This document shows positions 17,285-25,653 of a DNA stretch of 64,000 nt, one piece after another (the stretch's first letter is position 1; the number at the start of each line of letters is the position of its first letter). The notes beneath the pieces were generated by a model. That model ran no database searches and had not been told where the DNA came from. It worked only from the letters and a program-made list of their open reading frames with translations. The position numbers were made by a program, and so were the translations under genes. This DNA is from an uncultured Porphyromonadaceae bacterium. Its GTDB lineage: Bacteria > Bacteroidota > Bacteroidia > Bacteroidales > Muribaculaceae. The stretch lies in the NCBI GenBank assembly GCA_900541835.1, contig UQLL01000002.1, positions 62,001 through 126,000 of the forward strand, written 5' to 3'.

Positions 17285-18399
17285 AACGAGCCCTGGGTCT
17301 TACTCTTCTGCTGGCGTTTCTGCTGACGGCCTGCGGTTCCAAGAACACGGAATCAACCAAGGCTCATGAGCAGGCGGGTACACAGTATGCGGACCTGCTC
17401 AGCATCACGCCGGAGGATGGCTACACCCGCGTGGACGTCCGCACCGAGAAAGGAGGCAAGCCCGTGGCCACCTACCTGCTCGTGCCACGGGAGAGTGAGC
17501 AGCCCAAGAACCTGCCCGCAGGCGAGGTGCTAAAAGTGCCGGTGCAGTCGCTGGTAGTCAACACCACCGTATACGCCTATCCCCTCAAGGAACTCGGCTC
17601 CCTCGGAGTCGTCAAGGGCGTCACGGACGCCTCCTACTTCACCATGCCTGAGATTCGGCAGGGACTCAAGGAGGGTTCAGTGACGGACGTAGGCAACGCC
17701 CAGCAGCCAACTGTGGAAAAGATCGTGGAGCTGGCGCCTGACGGCATGCTCATCAACCTCTTCGAGGGCATGAACGCCGGGGCGCTGCCTACCTCCGGCA
17801 CACCTTATATCAAGATGGCCGACAACCTCGAGGCCACACCCCTCGGCCGCGCCGAGTGGATAAAATTCCTCGGCCTGCTAACCGGCAAGGAGGCACAGGC
17901 CGACTCCATCTTCTCGCAGGTAGTGAAGGACTACACAGCGCTGACCGACAAGGCCAAGAATGCTCGAAACAAACCGAAAGTGCTTGTAGAGAATATGTAC
18001 GAGGGCGCATGGTACGTCCCCGGTGGCAACAGCGTCTCGGCGCGGCTCATCGAGGACGCCGGTGGCGCTTACCCATGGATAAACGACACCAAGACAGGCT
18101 CCCTCTCGCTCAGCTACGAGCAGGTGCTCGGCACTGCCGGAGACGCTGACATCTGGCTGCTGAAAGTCTTCGGACAGCAGTTGAGCAGGGCCTCTCTGGC
18201 AGCCATGGACAAGCGATATACGCAGTTCCAGCCCTACCGCACCGGCAAGGTATGGTACTCTGACACCGCCACTTCCGGCCTGTTCGACTACAATGCATTC
18301 CACCCGGAACTGGTGCTATCCGACTATGTGCTGATCTTCCACCCCGAACTCGCAGAGCAAGGGCGAAAGCCACGGTTTTACCGACAGATGCAACCATGA
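17281..18399 (+). CDS. ABC importer substrate-binding lipoprotein (FecB/BtuF-type)
   Basis: 372 residues. A lipoprotein signal with lipobox LLTAC places the lipidated Cys at residue 18. The mature protein has the cluster A-2/A-8 binding-protein pattern for metal chelates: an N-lobe (VVNTTVYAYPLKELGSLGVV), a long helix region and a C-lobe (AGGAYPWINDTKTGSLSLSY; WYSDTATSGLFDYNAFHPE). Together with the permease and ATPase that follow it forms an importer for a siderophore, haem or cobalamin. The substrate cannot be read from sequence; the nearby B12 riboswitch makes cobalamin worth testing. It begins inside the last codons of hisS. Confidence 0.85.
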   Translation: MKRALGLTLLLAFLLTACGSKNTESTKAHEQAGTQYADLLSITPEDGYTRVDVRTEKGGKPVATYLLVPRESEQPKNLPAGEVLKVPVQSLVVNTTVYAYPLKELGSLGVVKGVTDASYFTMPEIRQGLKEGSVTDVGNAQQPTVEKIVELAPDGMLINLFEGMNAGALPTSGTPYIKMADNLEATPLGRAEWIKFLGLLTGKEAQADSIFSQVVKDYTALTDKAKNARNKPKVLVENMYEGAWYVPGGNSVSARLIEDAGGAYPWINDTKTGSLSLSYEQVLGTAGDADIWLLKVFGQQLSRASLAAMDKRYTQFQPYRTGKVWYSDTATSGLFDYNAFHPELVLSDYVLIFHPELAEQGRKPRFYRQMQP

Positions 18400-18432
18400 A
18401 GCTGAAGCACTTCTTCAATCTCTGATCCGATA

Positions 18433-19428
18433 ATGCGCACCTTAATATACTATGTCATTATGGTTCTGTTGCTCGTGGCGCTGTTCTGCTGCGTATTGGC
18501 CGTAGGAGCGGTGCGCATACCACTGCCGGACGTCTGCGCGGCGCTCTTCGGAGGGGAAGTAAAAGAGACCTACCGCTACATCGTGTTGCAGGCCCGTCTG
18601 CCGATGGCGCTGACATCCGTCCTGGCGGGAGCCGGACTCTCGGCCGCCGGTCTGATGATGCAGACCACCTTCCGCAACCCGCTTGCCGGCCCCTCCATCC
18701 TCGGTATAAGCTCCGGCGCCTCCCTGGGAGTGGCACTGCTCTCCCTGCCCGTCATCTCCACCTTCAGCGGCATGGCCCTGCCGATAGTCGGCGCCATACT
18801 CGGCGCCGCCGCCGTGGTGGCCATACTCGGACTCTTTTCCGGCATCATGCGCTCCGGGCTGACCCTACTCATCGTCGGCATCATGATTTCCTATCTCTGC
18901 TCGGCGCTAATCTCGCTGCTGAACTTCTTCGCCCCGGCCAACGACGTCAAGCAGTTCGCCGTGTGGGGCATGGGCAGCTTTTCGGCCGTCACCCTCGACT
19001 CCCTGACTGTCATGGGCATCGCCGTGGTCCTATTGCTCGTCTGCTCCCTGTTCATGGCCAAACCCCTCAACGCCCTGCTCCTGGGTGAGCGGTACGCCGC
19101 CTCCATGGGCTACAGCATACGCACCATCCGCACCCTGCTGCTGACCGTCGGCGGACTCCTCACCGCCGTCATCACCGCCTACTGCGGCCCCATCGGCTTC
19201 ATCGGGCTGATAGTGCCGCACATCGCCCGTATGGCCCTCCGCTCCTCGTCGCACACTGCCGTCATGCCCGCCTCCATCGTCATGGGCGCCGTCATAGCGT
19301 TGCTCTGCGCCTTCCTCACCGTCATTCCCGCCGGATGGGGAGTGCTGCCGATTAACGCCGTGACGCCACTGCTGGGAGTGCCCGTGATTCTCTACCTGCT
19401 CATAAACTCCCGCCGACTCGCCTTCTGA
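18433..19428 (+). CDS. FecCD/BtuC-type ABC importer permease
   Basis: 331 residues and about ten membrane helices. Family phrases are RLPMALTSVLAGAGLSAAGL, QTTFRNPLAGPSILGISSGA, and the conserved C-terminal stretch AYCGPIGFIGLIVPHIARMA followed by PAGWGVLPINAVTPLLGVPV. It carries the substrate across the inner membrane as a homodimer, fed by the preceding lipoprotein and driven by the following ATPase, whose start is one base after this stop. Confidence 0.93.
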   Translation: MRTLIYYVIMVLLLVALFCCVLAVGAVRIPLPDVCAALFGGEVKETYRYIVLQARLPMALTSVLAGAGLSAAGLMMQTTFRNPLAGPSILGISSGASLGVALLSLPVISTFSGMALPIVGAILGAAAVVAILGLFSGIMRSGLTLLIVGIMISYLCSALISLLNFFAPANDVKQFAVWGMGSFSAVTLDSLTVMGIAVVLLLVCSLFMAKPLNALLLGERYAASMGYSIRTIRTLLLTVGGLLTAVITAYCGPIGFIGLIVPHIARMALRSSSHTAVMPASIVMGAVIALLCAFLTVIPAGWGVLPINAVTPLLGVPVILYLLINSRRLAF

Positions 19429-19429
19429 C

Positions 19430-20209
19430 ATGGAATCCACTCCCGCACTCAGCACCCGCGGCCTCAAGATAGGCTACAAAGGCAAGACCCTGATGGCAGT
19501 GCCGGACCTGGCACTGTGGCCCGGAAAGGTGGTGGCGCTGATCGGGCAGAACGGCGTCGGCAAGTCCACGCTGCTGCGCACCATCACCCGCGAGCAGCGG
19601 CCCATCGCCGGACACGTATACATCCAAGGCGATGAGATCGACCGCCTAAGCCGTCGGCAGCTGGCCCGCAAGGTGGCCGTCGTCACCACCGACCGCGACA
19701 TCTCGCAAGGTCTTCTCGCCCACGAGATTGTGGCCATGGGCCGACACCCACACACAGACCTCATGGGCAGACTGGATGACGATGACAGACGCGTCGTCAT
19801 CCAGGCAATGGAGCGCACCGGCATCGCGCACAAGGCCGAGAGCCGTTTCGGCGAGCTCAGCGACGGAGAGAGGCAGAAAGTGATGATAGCCCGCGCATTG
19901 GCACAGCAGACGCCCGTGATGGCGCTCGACGAACCCTTTTCTTTCCTTGACACGGCAGCACGTATCGACATTCTTAACCTGCTCAAGCGGCTCGCACGCG
20001 AGAGCGGCACCGCAATACTCTTCTCATCGCACGACGTAGCCCAGGCCCTGCGCATGGCCGACGACATATGGCTCATCACCCCGGACCGGCACTTCTTCTC
20101 CGGCTCACCATCCGAGCTAATTGACGGCCAAAAGGTGCAGCAGCTATTCTCATCTCCCAACGTATGCTTCGACCCCGTGCAGACCGACTTCGTGGCAAAC
20201 AACGACTGA
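19430..20209 (+). CDS. ABC importer ATP-binding protein (FecE/BtuD-type)
   Basis: 259 residues. Walker A is GQNGVGKST at residues 39-47, Walker B VMALDEPFSFLD, and the switch His is in FSSHDVAQAL. The signature motif is LSDGERQK rather than the canonical LSGGQ, a common variant in chelate importers. It energises the FecCD-type permease encoded immediately upstream. The coding sequence ends five bases before the DUF3843 gene. Confidence 0.93.
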   Translation: MESTPALSTRGLKIGYKGKTLMAVPDLALWPGKVVALIGQNGVGKSTLLRTITREQRPIAGHVYIQGDEIDRLSRRQLARKVAVVTTDRDISQGLLAHEIVAMGRHPHTDLMGRLDDDDRRVVIQAMERTGIAHKAESRFGELSDGERQKVMIARALAQQTPVMALDEPFSFLDTAARIDILNLLKRLARESGTAILFSSHDVAQALRMADDIWLITPDRHFFSGSPSELIDGQKVQQLFSSPNVCFDPVQTDFVANND

Positions 20210-20214
20210 CGACA

Positions 20215-21414
20215 ATGATCACACAGAAACAATATCTCCTCCGAAAGATAGACCCCCGACGCTTCTACGACAGCGACGCATACTACCTCTCCCTGGCCGA
20301 TTCGCTGAGCGAAGCCTACAAGTCGGCGGGGCACCCTTTCACCGACAGCGAACACGCCGCCCAGGCGGGTCAGGAGGTGGCTCTCAACCTGGTGGGCTAC
20401 CTCATGGACGTGGTCGCGGACCTCGGACTTTGGCGTGCTTTCATCCAGCACTGCCGTACGCTCTACGGGCGCCCGGTACCCTTCTACCACGACGACTACT
20501 ACATCGACTGCGAGCTCAACCGCGCCGACGTGCGCTTCATGACCTGGTACTCTCTCTGCTTCCTCGGCGACCCGGGCAATGAACCGCTCTATCCACTCGA
20601 CGAGAGATTGCTCTCTCTCGCCGACCAGTTCTACCAGGTAATGGAGGACAGCTACGACGACGCTCCTCGCGCCGAAGGCATGCTCAAGACCAACGAGCTG
20701 AAAATGCACGACCCCGACGACGCCGAGGACATACAGACGCTCGGCCAGTGGGTTTTCTGGTCCTCCTACCTCACGGTGCCCTGCTTCAAGTCGAACATGG
20801 CCCTGATCTACTCGCAGGCCAAGCCCGACGACCGCAAGAGCCTGACGGAGGTGATGGGGCAGGCGCAGATGGAACTTCCCACCGGCCCGCTCGCCCTCTA
20901 CCTGCGCGAGTGGATGTGGCTCATAGTGGAGGGTAAGCTGCCGCCGAAGCCCCGCAATGCCAAGGAACCCGACGAGCATCCATATTACGCCAAGTTCCTT
21001 TACGCCAACGACGATTGCCGCATCGCCTTCTTCGCCGACTACAAGGCTCTGAACGATTTCCTCTGCCGGGCCCTCGGCTGGGAGAGCGACGACAACCTGC
21101 CGCAGCTACGCGACTCCCATGACTTCACCCTGCTGACCAACATCCACAAAGGACTGCTGGTAGGCCGCGACGTGGCCCGCTGCCTCGCCCATCCCCGCAA
21201 CCCGCTATATGACAAGGAATATGCCATCAACCAGGACTTCTCCCTGCTCATCGATCGCGGACGCTGCCCGATAGACCTCTCTACTTTCGCCCTGCAGGAG
21301 AGCCTGCTGCCCGACCTGCGCTGGCCCGGACAGCCCGACAGTGCCAGGCTTGTGGCTGAGAACGCCGACTTCATAGCTCGTTGCTTCCTGCTCCAATACT
21401 ACAGGGCCGTGTAA
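20215..21414 (+). CDS. DUF3843-like protein of unknown function
   Basis: 399 residues from the ATG five bases after the ATPase stop; a longer frame would reach back into that gene. The protein is soluble, with no signal peptide or membrane segment, and rich in aromatic and acidic residues (DPRRFYDSDAYYLSLADSLS; VPFYHDDYYIDCELNRADVR; MTWYSLCFLGDPGNEPLYPL). I recognise the overall pattern as the Bacteroidetes DUF3843 family, from memory only. No catalytic motif stands out. Tight linkage to the importer operon suggests co-expression, but a role in transport is not shown. Confidence 0.65.
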   Translation: MITQKQYLLRKIDPRRFYDSDAYYLSLADSLSEAYKSAGHPFTDSEHAAQAGQEVALNLVGYLMDVVADLGLWRAFIQHCRTLYGRPVPFYHDDYYIDCELNRADVRFMTWYSLCFLGDPGNEPLYPLDERLLSLADQFYQVMEDSYDDAPRAEGMLKTNELKMHDPDDAEDIQTLGQWVFWSSYLTVPCFKSNMALIYSQAKPDDRKSLTEVMGQAQMELPTGPLALYLREWMWLIVEGKLPPKPRNAKEPDEHPYYAKFLYANDDCRIAFFADYKALNDFLCRALGWESDDNLPQLRDSHDFTLLTNIHKGLLVGRDVARCLAHPRNPLYDKEYAINQDFSLLIDRGRCPIDLSTFALQESLLPDLRWPGQPDSARLVAENADFIARCFLLQYYRAV

Positions 21415-21471
21415 ACGAATGCGTTGCGCTGAAGCGACCGCCAATTGCAAAGTAAAAACTGCCAGACTCCG

Positions 21472-22764
21472 ATGATTAGAAAAATATTTTCAGCCGTTGC
21501 CATTTTTGCGGCATTTGGCTGCTACGCTCAGACCTCGCTGCAGGAGATAGAGCAGAACCCGCTCAAGGCCGGGGGCGTCTACTACGCCTACCCGGTCAGC
21601 GACGCCAACGCCATGTCGCTCGACCAGGCCCCGACGCCCAAGGGCTACGAGCCCTTCTACGTCAGCCACTACGGCCGCCACGGCTCCCGCTACCTCATCT
21701 CCGACAGCGACTACCGCTGGGTCATCGACAAGCTCATGGAGGCACGCGACGCCGGTGCGCTCACCCCGCTGGGACAGCAGGTGCTCGACCACCTCGACAG
21801 CGTGTGGGTGGAGGCCGATGGCAGGGGCGGCGACCTCTCGCCTCTCGGTGTCCGACAGCACAAGGGCATAGCCGGAAGACTTGCAAACAAGTACCCGGGG
21901 ATCTTCCTCAAAGGCAAAATCGACATCTCCGCCCGTTCCACCACCGTCATCCGCTGCGTGCTGTCGATGGACGCCTTCTGTGAACGTCTCAAGGAGCTGA
22001 ATCCGCGCCTCAACATCACCCGCGAGAGTTCCAACCGCTATATGGACTATCTCAACTACCACTCGCCCGAGTCCAACGAGTTCACAGGCACCAAGGGTCC
22101 ATGGCAGGAGGAGTACCGCAAGTTCCGTATCGCGCACACCAAACCCGACAGGCTCATGTCCGAGCTTTTCTCTGACCCCGAGTGGGTCTACAAGAATGTC
22201 AATCCCGACAAGCTCATGTGGGGTCTCTACTGGATCGCCGTGGGCATGCAGGACATCGAGACACCCGTCAGCTTCATGGACCTCTTCACAGCCCGGGAAC
22301 TTTTCGACCTCTGGCAGTGCGTCAACTACGGCTTCTACGTCCGCGACTCCAACTACAAGGGCAACAATGGACTGGTGGTAGCCAACGCCCGCAACCTGTT
22401 AAGCAACATAATCAACACGGCCGAAGAGGCCATCGCCTCCGGCAAGCCTTCGGCCACCCTGCGCTTCGGCCACGACGGCAACCTCATTCCCCTGGCCGCC
22501 ATCCTGGGTCTCGAAGGCTGTGACGAGTCCGTAAGCGACCCCGCCGAGTTCTACAGGCATTTCGCCGACTTCAAGATAGCACCCATGGCCGGCAACGTCC
22601 AGATGGTGTTCGTCCGCAACAAGAAGAACCCTAAGGACGTGCTCGTCAAGATCATGCTCAACGAGGAAGACCGCCTCGTACCGGAAGCAGGCACCCCGAC
22701 CGTGAGCACCTGGTACCGCTGGAGCAATCTACGCGACCATTACCGCAGAAAATGGAGCATCTGA
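21472..22764 (+). CDS. Secreted histidine acid phosphatase
   Basis: 430 residues from ATG 21472, which gives a good signal peptide (MIRKIFSAVAIFAAFGCYAQ); an earlier TTG is less likely. The active-site motif YGRHGSRY is near residue 70 and the proton-donor motif FGHDGNLIPL near residue 333. Members of branch 2 of the histidine phosphatases hydrolyse phosphate monoesters such as phytate in the periplasm or outside the cell. The donor here is HD, as in classical acid phosphatases, not HAE as in the MINPP-type phytases known from gut Bacteroides. The substrate is not established. Confidence 0.87.
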   Translation: MIRKIFSAVAIFAAFGCYAQTSLQEIEQNPLKAGGVYYAYPVSDANAMSLDQAPTPKGYEPFYVSHYGRHGSRYLISDSDYRWVIDKLMEARDAGALTPLGQQVLDHLDSVWVEADGRGGDLSPLGVRQHKGIAGRLANKYPGIFLKGKIDISARSTTVIRCVLSMDAFCERLKELNPRLNITRESSNRYMDYLNYHSPESNEFTGTKGPWQEEYRKFRIAHTKPDRLMSELFSDPEWVYKNVNPDKLMWGLYWIAVGMQDIETPVSFMDLFTARELFDLWQCVNYGFYVRDSNYKGNNGLVVANARNLLSNIINTAEEAIASGKPSATLRFGHDGNLIPLAAILGLEGCDESVSDPAEFYRHFADFKIAPMAGNVQMVFVRNKKNPKDVLVKIMLNEEDRLVPEAGTPTVSTWYRWSNLRDHYRRKWSI

Positions 22765-22817
22765 CAATAAATACCCCGCTGTTGGCGTAAAAACATAATA
22801 GGTTCGTCAAAATGGAC

Positions 22818-22848
22818 TTGCAGCGACAGCGATAATTACATACCTTTG
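22818..22848 (+). promoter_or_regulatory. Promoter of the PP2C/kinase/FHA cluster
   Basis: CTTG (TTG at 22818-22820), 20 nt, then TACCTTTG (22841-22848), 32 nt before the phosphatase ATG. Confidence 0.7.
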
Positions 22849-22880
22849 CAGCGTACGAACCCCGACAACTCCGCATACAG

Positions 22881-24269
22881 ATGACAAAGATAGAATATAA
22901 CGCGGCATTCCGCACCGACCGTGCCGGACGCGAGGCCAACCAGGACAACGGTTTCATCCTCACCGACATCCACAATCCGGAGACCGGCGTCAAGGCCGTC
23001 AACACCGACCGCACCATCACACCTGGTGAGCACGGCTCTCTGATGGTGGTGGCCGACGGCATGGGCGGCATGAACGCGGGCGAAAAGGCCAGCGAACTCA
23101 TAAAGGCCGGCATGCTACAGGCCTTCGCCAAGGTGCCGCACTCGGTACCGGGCGACGGCGACCGAATGGCCACCTTCCTGGTGCAGGCCATCACATCGGC
23201 CGACGAGAGCGTCAAGGCATACGCCCGCGAGCACCGCGAGACACGCGGCATGGGCAGCACCATCGTCGCCCTGTGGATATACGGCGACATGGCCGTCTGT
23301 GCCTGGGTCGGAGACAGCCGCATCTACCGCTTCAATCCCGCCAACGGCCTTGTGCGCCTCAGCCACGACCACAGCTACGTACAGAGCCTCGTGGACAGCG
23401 GGCGCCTCCCGGCCCACATGGCCCACGACCACCCCGACTCCAACATCATCACACGCAGCCTCGGCGACAACCAGCAGCAGGCCAATCCGCAGACACAGAC
23501 ATATAAGGTATACGACGGTGACGAGTTCCTGCTCTGTTCCGACGGACTCTGCGGTCTCCTCACCGACGAAGACATCGAGAAGGCAATGCGGGCGCACGCA
23601 GGCTCCTCCAAGGCCACCCTCGACGCCCTGTGGGCCGAGGGAGAACGCCGGGGCTGGACCGACAATGCCACCATCGAAGTAGCCTGCGTGAGCGGTGACC
23701 TGCCCACCCCTCCGGCATCTCCCGACGGTTATGGCACCAAGCCGCAACCAGCCTTCGACCTTAGGCAGACTACACACGGCCCCACATTCTCCCCTGTAGG
23801 GACGCGCCATGGCGCGTCCGCACAAACCCTCGCCCAGACCACCGACATGCGAGCCAATGCACAGCGGGCCACTTCGACAGCCCCCATGGAAGAGCCTACC
23901 CCCAGGCGCAATTCATCCTTGTGGCTCATCATCGGCGGTCTCGCAGTCGTAGCAATCATCGTTGCCGGCTTCATTCTCATCAACAAGATGAACCGCGAGG
24001 CCGGACAGCGTGAAGAAGAGATAGAGAGCAGGCAATACTCTGACCCCGACAACTACCAGGGTCCCACCTTCCAGGAAAAGCAGCAAGAGGAGTCCGAACC
24101 CATGCCCATCGAGGCGCCCGTGCACCAAGCCCCTCAGAGACCCGCTCCCGTGCGGCAGCAGGAGGAGACCGAGCAGACCGACCAAGCCGACCAGGCCGGG
24201 CAAGAGCCCCAGGAGCAGGCCGCACCACAGCCCCCCGTGATTGGCCCGGAACCACCCAAAGAGCAATAA
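22881..24269 (+). CDS. PP2C-type Ser/Thr protein phosphatase with membrane anchor
   Basis: 462 residues. The catalytic domain covers about residues 1-265 with all PP2C motifs: TDRAGREANQDN, VVADGMGGM, CAWVGDSRIYRF, LCSDGLCGLLTDEDI and WTDNATIEV, including the metal-binding Asp residues. A proline-rich linker follows, then one membrane helix near residues 347-370 and a P/Q/E-rich tail of about 90 residues outside the membrane. It should remove phosphate from targets of the kinase encoded three bases downstream. Residues 304-316 (PVGTRHGASAQ) in the linker are encoded by a palindromic element in frame. Confidence 0.92.
   Translation: MTKIEYNAAFRTDRAGREANQDNGFILTDIHNPETGVKAVNTDRTITPGEHGSLMVVADGMGGMNAGEKASELIKAGMLQAFAKVPHSVPGDGDRMATFLVQAITSADESVKAYAREHRETRGMGSTIVALWIYGDMAVCAWVGDSRIYRFNPANGLVRLSHDHSYVQSLVDSGRLPAHMAHDHPDSNIITRSLGDNQQQANPQTQTYKVYDGDEFLLCSDGLCGLLTDEDIEKAMRAHAGSSKATLDALWAEGERRGWTDNATIEVACVSGDLPTPPASPDGYGTKPQPAFDLRQTTHGPTFSPVGTRHGASAQTLAQTTDMRANAQRATSTAPMEEPTPRRNSSLWLIIGGLAVVAIIVAGFILINKMNREAGQREEEIESRQYSDPDNYQGPTFQEKQQEESEPMPIEAPVHQAPQRPAPVRQQEETEQTDQADQAGQEPQEQAAPQPPVIGPEPPKEQ
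23795..23820 (+). repeat. Palindromic element copy 3 (inside the PP2C gene)
   Basis: TGTAG followed by the perfect palindrome GGACGCGCCATGGCGCGTCC and G, encoding VGTRHGAS in the linker between catalytic domain and membrane helix. Confidence 0.9.
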
Positions 24270-24272
24270 CGA

Positions 24273-25571
24273 ATGGCAATACACTCCAATCTGAAACCAG
24301 GCGACATGTTCGGACGTTACCGCCTCGACCGTTTTCTCGGCGCAGGCGGTTTCGCCGTTGTCTGGCAGGCATACGACACGCTCACCAACGCCGTCGTGGC
24401 ACTCAAGATATTCTCCTCGCTCGACACCCAGAGCATCCAGGAGCTGGCGGCCGAATATGCCGGAGTCCATAACCTCTCACACCCTTCCATCGTGCGCGCG
24501 GAGCACTTCGACTCGCTCGACAACATTCCCTTCCTGGTCATGAAATACTGCCCCGGCGGCAACCTCGAGCACCAGGAAGGCAGGATAGGGGAGCAGGACG
24601 TGCTGCAGATGATGTTCCAGATTGCCGACGCCCTGACCTACGTCCACTCCCAGGGACTCGTGCACCAGGACATCAAGCCCGCCAACATCCTCACCGAACA
24701 GACGCCCACCGGCACCCGCTATATGCTCGGTGACTTCGGCATCTCGGCCAAGAGCCGCACCCGCCTGAGCAAGAGCGTCAGCGTTATCGCGGGCGCCCAG
24801 AGCGGGTCCTACCTCACATTCGCCTACGCCCCGCCGGAGAAGTTCTCGCCGCGCCGCGAGGACCGTCTTCCCAACGCCAAGGGTGACATCTTCTCGCTCG
24901 GCGTCACCGCCTACGAACTTGCCACCGGCTTCCTCCCCTTTGACGAAATACCCACCGGCCAGCAGCTCCAGAACAACCCTGCACTGCAGCTCGACTACAC
25001 CGCCATCCGCGATCCACGCCTGCGCACCTTCATCGCCTACTGCCTCGCCGCCGACCCTGCCACCCGTCCCGATGCCTCCACCCTGGCCGGCTGGATAGGC
25101 CACGGCATCATGCCTCCCCGGCCGGCCATTCCCGCCAATGCCCCCACGCAACCTGCAGGGAAGCGCCATGGTGCGTCCGGCAACCGCCAGCCGAAACCGC
25201 GACAGACCGTCCGGGTACAGCGGCCCAAGCGTCGCAGCCGTACCTGGCTTCGGGCACTCGTCCTCGTTCTCTGTCTGACCATGGTCGCCATACTGTCCAT
25301 ATTCTTCTTCGACTACTACCACCAACGCTCCTATTCTGTGCCTATGGCAGATTCAGAATATGTGGAGCCAGTGTACATCGACGACAATGCAGGAGCAGCC
25401 GAGATCGAAGTGGCCACAGATTCAATGCCTGCCGATGCAGCGGAAGCAGTAGAGGCCGCACCCGCATCTAAATCCGATGACCGGTATGAAGAGGATGCGC
25501 CTCAGAAGTTTTCCGACAGATATACCGTCACCACGAGGGAATCGGTGGATTCCGGTTCCAGTGACTGGTAG
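24273..25571 (+). CDS. Membrane-anchored Ser/Thr protein kinase (Hanks type)
   Basis: 432 residues. The kinase domain spans about residues 15-280: glycine loop LGAGGFAVVW (22-31), VALKIF with the ATP-binding Lys, catalytic loop HQDIKPANIL near residue 130 (HQD in place of HRD), DFG near 153, and APPEKFSP for the APE segment. A basic, proline-rich linker leads to one membrane helix near residues 325-347 and an acidic extracytoplasmic tail of about 85 residues with no PASTA repeats. Residues 294-303 (PAGKRHGASG) come from a palindromic element. Pairing with PP2C and FHA-like proteins points to a phospho-signalling unit. Confidence 0.92.
   Translation: MAIHSNLKPGDMFGRYRLDRFLGAGGFAVVWQAYDTLTNAVVALKIFSSLDTQSIQELAAEYAGVHNLSHPSIVRAEHFDSLDNIPFLVMKYCPGGNLEHQEGRIGEQDVLQMMFQIADALTYVHSQGLVHQDIKPANILTEQTPTGTRYMLGDFGISAKSRTRLSKSVSVIAGAQSGSYLTFAYAPPEKFSPRREDRLPNAKGDIFSLGVTAYELATGFLPFDEIPTGQQLQNNPALQLDYTAIRDPRLRTFIAYCLAADPATRPDASTLAGWIGHGIMPPRPAIPANAPTQPAGKRHGASGNRQPKPRQTVRVQRPKRRSRTWLRALVLVLCLTMVAILSIFFFDYYHQRSYSVPMADSEYVEPVYIDDNAGAAEIEVATDSMPADAAEAVEAAPASKSDDRYEEDAPQKFSDRYTVTTRESVDSGSSDW
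25153..25179 (+). repeat. Palindromic element copy 4 (inside the kinase gene)
   Basis: CTGCAGGGAAGCGCCATG followed by GTGCGTCCG, two mismatches from the perfect core, encoding AGKRHGAS in the same frame as the PP2C copy. The left flank (CCCCCACGCAAC) resembles the flank shared by the copies at 43764 and 44511. Confidence 0.8.
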
Positions 25572-25606
25572 CGGAGCCATTTTTGATAAAATTAACGTCC
25601 TTAAAG

Positions 25607-25638
25607 TTGCATAAAGGCGCGGAAATGTATTAATTTTG
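25607..25638 (+). promoter_or_regulatory. Internal promoter for the zinc-ribbon/FHA genes
   Basis: TTG (25607-25609), 21 nt, then TAATTTTG (25631-25638), followed by C. It supports ATG 25654 as the start of the next gene. Confidence 0.65.
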
Positions 25639-25653
25639 CAGGTTGAAAGAAGT

